64,000 nt of DNA from Actinomadura luzonensis (GTDB taxonomy: Bacteria > Actinomycetota > Actinomycetes > Streptosporangiales > Streptosporangiaceae), in NCBI RefSeq assembly GCF_022664455.2, contig NZ_JAKRKC020000002.1:2728001-2792000 (forward strand), in the 5' to 3' direction. Every line of letters starts with the position of its first letter. The stretch's first letter is position 1. Position numbers and translations under genes: made by a program. Under the pieces are notes generated by a model. The model worked only from the letters and a program-made list of their open reading frames with translations. It was not told where the DNA came from and did no database searches. Shown in pieces: positions 59,055 through 64,000 of this stretch.

Positions 59055-59063
59055 GGCCGCGGC

Positions 59064-59486
59064 TCAGCCGAGATCGCCGTCGTCGTGGCCGGCCGCCTGG
59101 TCGAAGGCGTGGCGGTTGGCGCGGAGGGTGTCCTGGTTGTCGGCGGCCCAGCGGGCGAGCGCCAGGACGGGCCCGGACAGCGTGCGCCCGAACGGGGTGA
59201 CCTCGTACTCGACCCGGGGCGGGATCTCCGCGTGAACCACCCGCTTGACCAGCCCGTCGCGCTCCAGGCTGCGCAACGTCAGCGTCAGCATGCGGCGGGA
59301 GATGCCGGGCGCCGTGCGCAGCAGCTCGGTGAAGCGCATCGGCCGCTCCTCCAGCAGGCCGATGAGGATCAGGCTCCACCTGTCACCGACCCGGTCCAGC
59401 ACGGACCGGAGGATGTCGGGGTCGTGCTCCAGGCACGTCCTGTCCAGCGAACGCAGCACCCTGTCCGCCTCGGTCTGGTGCGACAC
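59064..59486 (-). CDS. HxlR-family transcriptional regulator
   Basis: 140 residues: CLEHDPDILRSVLDRVGDRW, ERPMRFTELLRTAPGISRRM and LTLTLRSLERDGLVKRVVHAEIPPRVEYEVT-type winged HTH. GTG 59486 has GGAGG eight bases upstream and is preferred over TTG 59534. It lies upstream of, and in the same direction as, the FMN-reductase/LLM/F420-like genes and probably controls them. Confidence 0.9.
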   Translation of the reverse strand: MSHQTEADRVLRSLDRTCLEHDPDILRSVLDRVGDRWSLILIGLLEERPMRFTELLRTAPGISRRMLTLTLRSLERDGLVKRVVHAEIPPRVEYEVTPFGRTLSGPVLALARWAADNQDTLRANRHAFDQAAGHDDGDLG

Positions 59487-59506
59487 GGCCCTCGCCTCCT
59501 CCGTCC

Positions 59507-59532
59507 GGTCACCGAAGAGTACATCAGTGACC
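59507..59532. promoter_or_regulatory. GGTCAC-N14-GTGACC dyad upstream of hxlR
   Basis: Perfect 6-bp arms sharing GGTCAC with the 59017 repeats. An autoregulatory HxlR site is likely. Confidence 0.5.
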
Positions 59533-59566
59533 AAAAGTAACCCCTGGAGGAGCCCGGCCGCGCTCG

Positions 59567-60439
59567 TCAGCGCGGTGACGAGACCGCCTGCGTCAGCTCG
59601 GCGAGGTCCTCGCTCGACAGCTGGAGACCGGCCGCGGCCACGTTCTGCTCAAGGTGCTCCACCGACGAGGTGCCAGGAATGGGCAGCATGACCGGCGAGC
59701 GGTGCAGCAGCCACGCGATCGCGAGCTGGGACGGCGTGGCCGACAGCCGGGAGGCGATGGCCTCGATCGGCCCGCCCGGCTTCGCCAGGCCGCCGGTCGC
59801 CAGCGGGAACCACGGGATGAACGCGATGCCGTGGGCCTCGCAGTGGTCGAGCACCTGCTCGGCCGAGCGGTTGGCCAGGTTGTACAGGTTCTGCACGGAA
59901 GCGATCGGCGCGACGGCGCGGGCCTGCTCGATCTGCTCGACGCTCACCTCCGACAGGCCGATGTGCGCGATCTTGCCCTCGTCCCGCAGCGCCTTCAGCT
60001 CGCCGACCTGGTCCTCGATCGGCACGTCCGGGTCGACGCGGTGCAGCTGGAACAGCGCGATCCGCTCCACCCCGAGGATGCGGAGGCTCATCTCGCACTG
60101 CTGGCGCAGGTAGGCGGGCCTGCCGACGGGCGTCCACTGGTCGGGGCCCTGCCGGGTGAGCCCCGCCTTGGTCGCGATGACGAGGTCGTCGGCGTACGGG
60201 GCGAGCGCGCGCTTCAGCAGCGGCTCGGCGACCAGCGGGCCGTAGGAGTCGGCGGTGTCGAAGAGCGTCACGCCGAGCTCCGCCGCCCGGCGCAGCACTC
60301 GCACGGCCCCGTCCGGGTCGGCGGGCGGCCCCCACACGCCGGGGCCGGTGAGCTGCATGGTGCCGTAGCCGAGGCGGTTGACGGGGAGAGCGTCGCCGAT
60401 CATGAAGCGGCCGGACGCGTCGGCCCTCACAGCAGTCAT
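59567..60439 (-). CDS. Aldo/keto reductase
   Basis: 290 residues: [19 protein letters not shown], catalytic Asp/Tyr in [14 protein letters not shown], Lys in [13 protein letters not shown] and His in [13 protein letters not shown], completing the AKR tetrad. NADPH site [14 protein letters not shown] near the C-terminus. The physiological carbonyl substrate is unknown. It lies upstream of hxlR on the same strand. Confidence 0.93.
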   Translation of the reverse strand: MTAVRADASGRFMIGDALPVNRLGYGTMQLTGPGVWGPPADPDGAVRVLRRAAELGVTLFDTADSYGPLVAEPLLKRALAPYADDLVIATKAGLTRQGPDQWTPVGRPAYLRQQCEMSLRILGVERIALFQLHRVDPDVPIEDQVGELKALRDEGKIAHIGLSEVSVEQIEQARAVAPIASVQNLYNLANRSAEQVLDHCEAHGIAFIPWFPLATGGLAKPGGPIEAIASRLSATPSQLAIAWLLHRSPVMLPIPGTSSVEHLEQNVAAAGLQLSSEDLAELTQAVSSPR

Positions 60440-60636
60440 CGCGGCTTCCCTTCTCTGCTTGCCTGCTGGACGTGCTGGATGCCGGGCGGACCGGAGGCGA
60501 CCGGTGGCGGCCGGCGGGAACCCGATGCGAGGCGCGGGCTCCGTGCGCCAACCCCAGCCTGCCCAGCGCCCCCGGGCCCTACCTCACGCGGCGGCAAAGC
60601 CCCGGCCCGGAGAGGACAAGGGAGGCGTGGCGCGCT

Positions 60637-61722
60637 TCAAGGGGTGGCGCTGCCCGGGCCGGTCAGGGTGAAGGCGGTGGTCGCGGCGACGCGGCCGTTG
60701 AGGATGATGTCGAGCTCGCGCGGGCCCGGCGGCTCGTCCCGGGTGGTCACCGGGCGGAAGGAGTGGGTCTTGCGTACGGTGAAGGTCGCCCCCGGCGCGC
60801 CGGCCTGGCGCTGAGTCAGGTGGAACACGCGCCGCGAGCCGGGGCGGCGCACGGCGTACTTCAGGAGCAGCGGGCCGGCGGCGCCGGAGGTGACCGTGAC
60901 GGTGAAGGCCAGCCTGCCGCCGACGGCCACCGTGCCCGCCTCCAGCGACAGCGCGTCGACCTCGCCGCTGCCCGGCACGGCCCCGACCAGGGCGAGCGCC
61001 TCGGGATGACCGGCGCGCAGCAGGCCGCGCACCGCGTGCCTGAGCACCTGCTCCACGTGCGAGCCGCCGTCGGAGCGCCAGCGCGCCAGCAGGCCGAGCG
61101 CCACCTCCGGATGGTCCTTGGCCAGGTCGTTGACGTGGTTGGCGACCGAGCGGCGGACGTACTCGCTGGGGTCGTCGCGCAGCCGGTCGAGCACGGGAAG
61201 CGTGGGGCCCGGGGTCATCAGCCAGGGCACGCGGGCGGCCCAGGGCAGGCGCGGGCGGCTGCCCTCGGACGCCAGCCGCCGCAGGTGCTCGTCGGGGGAC
61301 TCCGCCCACCCGAGCATGATCTTCAGGGCGTCGTCGCGGTGACGTTCGAGGAAGGGACGGACGGCGAACTCGCCCGTCGCGTACGGCGTGAGCGCGGCCA
61401 GCGTCGCCATCGCCTCCTCCAGGTGACCGAGCCCGTGCGCCGCCGTGTGGTCGGTGGCGGGCCAGCCGCTCCACAGGTCGAGCGCCCCCTGAGAGGCGCA
61501 CGCCCGCACGACGGCGGCGGCCTCCGGGTACGGCAGCGGCAGCGCCTCGTGCAGCGCGCCGGCCACGTGCCTGACCCGGTCTTTCAGCTCCAGCCCGCCG
61601 AGCCCGTCGAGGGCGCGGGCGACGAACCGGCCGCGAGGGAAGGGCGGCCACGCGGCGGCCAGCCCGTCGGCCAGCGCGGACACGGACTGGAGGTTGATGC
61701 GGTCCTTCAGAGGTTGCGCCAC
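60637..61722 (-). CDS. DNA alkylation repair protein, AlkC-like
   Basis: 361 residues of HEAT-like repeats followed by an Ig-like C-terminal domain (LAFTVTVTSGAAGPLLLKYA, VRRPGSRRVFHLTQRQ), the AlkC architecture. Repeat segments: LKDRVRHVAGALHEALPLPY, ERHRDDALKIMLGWAESPDE, DDPSEYVRRSVANHVNDLAK. AlkC/AlkD glycosylases excise N3- and N7-alkyl purines. A 197-base gap separates it from the aldo/keto reductase. Confidence 0.88.
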   Translation of the reverse strand: MAQPLKDRINLQSVSALADGLAAAWPPFPRGRFVARALDGLGGLELKDRVRHVAGALHEALPLPYPEAAAVVRACASQGALDLWSGWPATDHTAAHGLGHLEEAMATLAALTPYATGEFAVRPFLERHRDDALKIMLGWAESPDEHLRRLASEGSRPRLPWAARVPWLMTPGPTLPVLDRLRDDPSEYVRRSVANHVNDLAKDHPEVALGLLARWRSDGGSHVEQVLRHAVRGLLRAGHPEALALVGAVPGSGEVDALSLEAGTVAVGGRLAFTVTVTSGAAGPLLLKYAVRRPGSRRVFHLTQRQAGAPGATFTVRKTHSFRPVTTRDEPPGPRELDIILNGRVAATTAFTLTGPGSATP

Positions 61723-61784
61723 GCGGACACCCTGCCAGACGGCACCGACAGATCCGGGACGCGGCGGGGGACGGGGCGAGGGGG

Positions 61785-62393
61785 TCAGGCGATGGTGATG
61801 AGGCGGATGAGGTCTTCGCGGAAGCGGTCGTAGTCCTCGACGGCGCCGAGGAGGTCGCCGGAGTCGCGTTCCTTCTCGCGGGCCAGGGCCAGGACGGCGG
61901 TGCCCGCGTCGGTGAGCTCGACCAGCATGCGGCGGCGGTCGCGGGCGTCGGAGCGCTTGGCGATGTAGCCGGTGCGGCGCAGGTGCTCGATGGTGCGGCT
62001 CATCGTCTGGTCGGTGACCCGGCAGGCGGTCGCCAGCTCCCGCTGCGGCAGCGGGCCCGAGGTGAGGTGGTGCAGGGCGATCAGCCCGGCGTGGCTGAGG
62101 TGGTGGGCGGCGAGGAAGTCGTGGAAGCGCCGCTCGACCAGGCGGGCGGCCACCGACAGCAGGCGGCCCACGGGCCAGGAGCCGATGTCGGCGCGCACGT
62201 CGTCGGCGGCGTCGGCGACGTACCGCGCGTCGTCGGCCGCGTAGGAGGCGGCGTCGTCGGCCGTGCGGGAGGCGGCGGCGTCGGCCTCGTGGGAAGCGGC
62301 GTCGTCGGCCGTGCGGGAGGCGGCGGCGTCGGCCTCGTGAGGTGTGGTGCCGGGCCGCCGGGAGGGGGTGGTCGCCTGTCGTTCCTCCGCCAC
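61785..62393 (-). CDS. MarR-family regulator with repeat-containing N-terminal extension
   Basis: 202 residues. The MarR winged HTH is in the C-terminal ~140 residues (LPQRELATACRVTDQTMSRT, EHLRRTGYIAKRSDARDRRR). The first ~60 residues are an Ala/Asp/Glu-rich extension with a duplicated 16-residue unit (HEADAAASRTADDAAS), absent from ordinary MarR proteins. A later start is possible. It lies four bases after the membrane-protein gene and presumably binds the palindromes at that gene's promoter. Confidence 0.88.
   Translation of the reverse strand: MAEERQATTPSRRPGTTPHEADAAASRTADDAASHEADAAASRTADDAASYAADDARYVADAADDVRADIGSWPVGRLLSVAARLVERRFHDFLAAHHLSHAGLIALHHLTSGPLPQRELATACRVTDQTMSRTIEHLRRTGYIAKRSDARDRRRMLVELTDAGTAVLALAREKERDSGDLLGAVEDYDRFREDLIRLITIA
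62251..62339 (-). repeat. 41-bp direct repeat in the marR 5' end
   Basis: 62251-62291 recurs at 62299-62339 (period 48 bp = 16 codons), encoding the duplicated Ala/Asp-rich unit. Confidence 0.9.
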
Positions 62394-62397
62394 CCGC

Positions 62398-63408
62398 TCA
62401 TTCTTCCAGACGCGCGGGCTCCCGCGGTCGCGCGAGGCGGGCGGCCCGCAGGCCGAGCCACAGCAGCAGGGCCAGCACCCCGACCAGGGCGTACTCGATG
62501 GCCGGGATGCGCACCACGGCCGACACGCCGGCGAGGTCGCCGCGCAGGCCGTACACGGCGAGGGCGCCGGCCGCGTACGCCAGCCCGAGCGCCCACCGCA
62601 CCCCCCGTCCGAGCCCGAGCCCGTGCATCTGGGTGACGACGAACACCCCGAGGAAGCCGAACAGGAACATCGGCCACATCCCGTCGGGGCCGCTGTTCAT
62701 GACGGCCACGAGCGTGCCGTGCGCCGCCACGGCCAGCTCCAGCGTGACGGTCCACCAGCGGTTGGTGTGGGCCCTGGTCAGGAAGAGGCTGCCCTGGAGG
62801 AGCAGCAGGAACATGTACAGGAACCCGATCAGGTGGCCGCTGGTGTTCTCCATCGGGTGGTACCAGAACGTGTAGACCGCCGCCCACGAGAAGAGGTAGC
62901 CGTGGTAGCGGCGGGCGAAGGCGACGAGCTCCTGCCGGATCGGCGCGGGCCGGCCGAGGAACAGGCCGCGCCGCCGGTTCTCCATGAGCAGCACGGCCAC
63001 CAGCAGCAGGATCACCGAGCCCTGGGAGCTGAAGATGGACACGTCCTGCGCGAGGCCGTCGTAGAAGAGCTGGGTCTGCACCTCGTGCAGGGCGATGAAG
63101 CCGGTGTTGACGGCGAGCGCGGCCACGTTGAGCCGGTGCAGGCCGGAGGTGTAGCGGCGGACGCGGGTCCGGGCGCGGTGGATGAGCCACCAGAAGATCA
63201 CCTGGTGGGCGGCGTAGCAGGCCCAGGCCGAGGCCCGGGTCCAGAAGGTCGGCTCGGGCAGCTTCCAGTAGTACCAGGACGCGCCCTGGTCGGGCAGCAG
63301 CTCGATGCCGCTCAGCCGCCGGCCGAGCAGCCAGACCAGGCCGGTGAGCACGACGCTCGCGGCCACGCCGGCGGCCAGCACGCGACCGGCCCGCACATCC
63401 TTCAGCAT
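62398..63408 (-). CDS. Polytopic membrane protein, unknown function
   Basis: 336 residues with about eight TM segments. Segments include GVAASVVLTGLVWLLGRRL, CYAAHQVIFWWLIHRARTRV, NTGFIALHEVQTQLFYDGL and YTFWYHPMENTSGHLIGFL; several His/Glu/Trp in membrane regions could hold a cofactor. Not assigned. ATG 63408 is chosen because a -10 CATAAT lies seven bases upstream (leaderless); ATG 63417 overlaps that box. First gene of a two-gene unit with marR. Confidence 0.8.
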   Translation of the reverse strand: MLKDVRAGRVLAAGVAASVVLTGLVWLLGRRLSGIELLPDQGASWYYWKLPEPTFWTRASAWACYAAHQVIFWWLIHRARTRVRRYTSGLHRLNVAALAVNTGFIALHEVQTQLFYDGLAQDVSIFSSQGSVILLLVAVLLMENRRRGLFLGRPAPIRQELVAFARRYHGYLFSWAAVYTFWYHPMENTSGHLIGFLYMFLLLLQGSLFLTRAHTNRWWTVTLELAVAAHGTLVAVMNSGPDGMWPMFLFGFLGVFVVTQMHGLGLGRGVRWALGLAYAAGALAVYGLRGDLAGVSAVVRIPAIEYALVGVLALLLWLGLRAARLARPREPARLEE

Positions 63409-63443
63409 GCTGAACATTATGCGAAGTGTTCAGCGTGCTGAAC
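63401..63443 (-). promoter_or_regulatory. Promoter with twin MarR-type palindromes
   Basis: TTCAGCATGCTGAA (63401-63414, perfect) covers the start codon and GTTCAGCGTGCTGAAC (63428-63443, 7-bp arms) lies between -35 (TTGTTC, minus strand) and -10 (CATAAT, 63421-63416). Centres are 28 bp apart. Placement is that of a repressor site. Confidence 0.7.
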
Positions 63444-63447
63444 AACC

Positions 63448-64000
63448 TCAGGAGGTGGACTCCCGCCACCGGTTCGTGATCGGCAGGCGGCGGTCCCTGC
63501 CGAAGTTCTTCGGCGTGATCTTCGGCCCCGGCGGGTACTGCCGCCGCTTGTACTCGGCCAGGTCCACCAGCCGGATCACCCGCGTCACCAGCTCGGGGTC
63601 GTGCCCGGCGGCGATGAGCTCCTGCGAGCCCATGTCCTTCTCCACGTAGTCGTCCAGCAGCCGGTCCAGCACCTCGTACGGCGGCAGCGAGTCGGTGTCG
63701 CGCTGGTCCGGCCGCAGCTCGGCGCTCGGCTCCTTGGAGATCGAGTTCTCCGGGATCGGCCGCTCGGCCTCCAGCAGGAACCCGGCGCAGGTGTGGGCGT
63801 TGCGCCAGCGGGCCAGCTCCCACACCATCGTCTTCGGCACGTCCTTGATCGGGGCGAAGCCGCCCGCCGAGTCGCCGTAGAGCGTGGAGTAGCCGGTCGC
63901 CAGCTCGCTCTTGTTGCCGGTGGTGAGCACCAGGTGGCCGTTCTGGTTGGACAGCCCCATGAGGATCGTGCCGCGCACCCGGGCCTGGAGGTTCTCGGCG
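63448..64000 (-). CDS. nadE: NAD+ synthase, C-terminal part (5' end outside window)
   Basis: 184 codons visible, open to the window edge. NAD synthetase features: [60 protein letters not shown] and [20 protein letters not shown], the C-terminal signature of glutamine-dependent NadE. It amidates nicotinate adenine dinucleotide. The promoter of the next gene lies immediately after its stop. Confidence 0.95.
   Translation of the reverse strand, partial: AENLQARVRGTILMGLSNQNGHLVLTTGNKSELATGYSTLYGDSAGGFAPIKDVPKTMVWELARWRNAHTCAGFLLEAERPIPENSISKEPSAELRPDQRDTDSLPPYEVLDRLLDDYVEKDMGSQELIAAGHDPELVTRVIRLVDLAEYKRRQYPPGPKITPKNFGRDRRLPITNRWRESTS

Larger units (their letters stand above)
58739..59063 (-). 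promoter_or_regulatory. 325-base leader/regulatory region upstream of the FMN reductase
   Basis: No large gene. It holds two HxlR-type direct repeats (59017-59054), a 10-codon frame with a ribosome site (58924-58892), a GCGCC/GGCGC hairpin (about 58867-58884) and a stronger hairpin (58791-58817), all in the order expected for a structured mRNA leader. Confidence 0.4.

Noticed and set aside
60440-60636. Possible gene between the aldo/keto reductase and AlkC-like genes
   Set aside because: Frames here are out-of-frame extensions of the neighbours without start signals; the 197 bases look like ordinary intergenic DNA.
1-64000. Search for tRNA, rRNA, CRISPR arrays and att sites
   Set aside because: No cloverleaf-like segment, rRNA signature or spaced repeat array was recognised by eye; a covariance-model scan would be needed to exclude small RNAs.

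Overview
This 64 kb window is very GC-rich DNA (about 73 % by eye) with dense genes, frequent GTG starts and 4-base ATGA/GTGA overlaps. It comes from the chromosome of a high-GC actinomycete. Streptosporangiaceae-like features (an inference from gene content, not a measured assignment) are an AfsR/SARP-type STAND regulator, coenzyme-F420-type reductases, a CopC plus CopD-CtaG pair, a PASTA-less Ser/Thr kinase, a DUF6421 cluster and many leaderless promoters in which a TANNNT-like -10 box ends 6-8 bases before the start codon. No rRNA, tRNA, CRISPR array, intact transposase or phage genes were seen.

Layout. 1-3381: cobamide uptake and salvage operon btuF(partial)-btuC-btuD-cbiZ. 3259-4927: tandemly duplicated segment carrying two Uma2-family endonuclease genes, which overwrites the 3' end of hyuB; then hyuB-hyuA (to 8560). 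8667-12670: exported pseudo-protease with a zinc ribbon, Ser/Thr kinase, orphan NarL regulator. 12739-16510: DUF6421 fusion protein, SDR and threonine aldolase in a translationally coupled operon. 16507-21601: FAD amine oxidase-like protein, DUF305, DUF3105, alanine dehydrogenase, excalibur protein. 21606-27056: purine module (NCS2 permease, EF-hand protein, xanthine dehydrogenase large subunit, divergent frameshifted pucR). 27062-31984: SARP-STAND regulator, an unannotated 44-residue secreted peptide and a divergent HTH-TPR regulator. 32029-34604: copper import/resistance (copC, copD-ctaG). 34804-39600: orphan HATPase, map, small proteins, cyclase, LysR, conserved hypothetical, F420 reductase. 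39613-42999: ABC exporter plus DesK/NarL-type two-component system. 43045-48236: hydrolase, MocR regulator with divergent PLP lyase, threonine dehydratase, panB. 48385-51971: two MFS pumps, the second with a TetR gene. 52083-59486: decayed metalloprotease-like gene, MerR/dehydrogenase pair, an SDR split by a 1.5 kb insertion with a membrane-NUDIX-like gene, then an F420/LLM/FMN-reductase group under an HxlR regulator. 59567-64000: aldo/keto reductase, AlkC-like repair protein, MarR/membrane-protein operon with twin palindromic operators, and the 3' part of nadE.

The most interesting candidate system is at 30.3-32.0 kb. A divergent short gene with a strong ribosome binding site encodes a signal peptide followed by a 15-residue mature peptide ending in SACC. 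It sits next to a cytoplasmic HTH-TPR protein, the arrangement of Gram-positive RRNPP (Rap/NprR/PlcR/PrgX) peptide quorum sensing, and directly upstream of an AfsR-like activator. The second is the SDR gene cut in two by a short, lower-GC insertion carrying an orphan membrane-anchored NUDIX-like protein. The third is the Uma2 duplication, in which the flanks are identical but the gene bodies are not.
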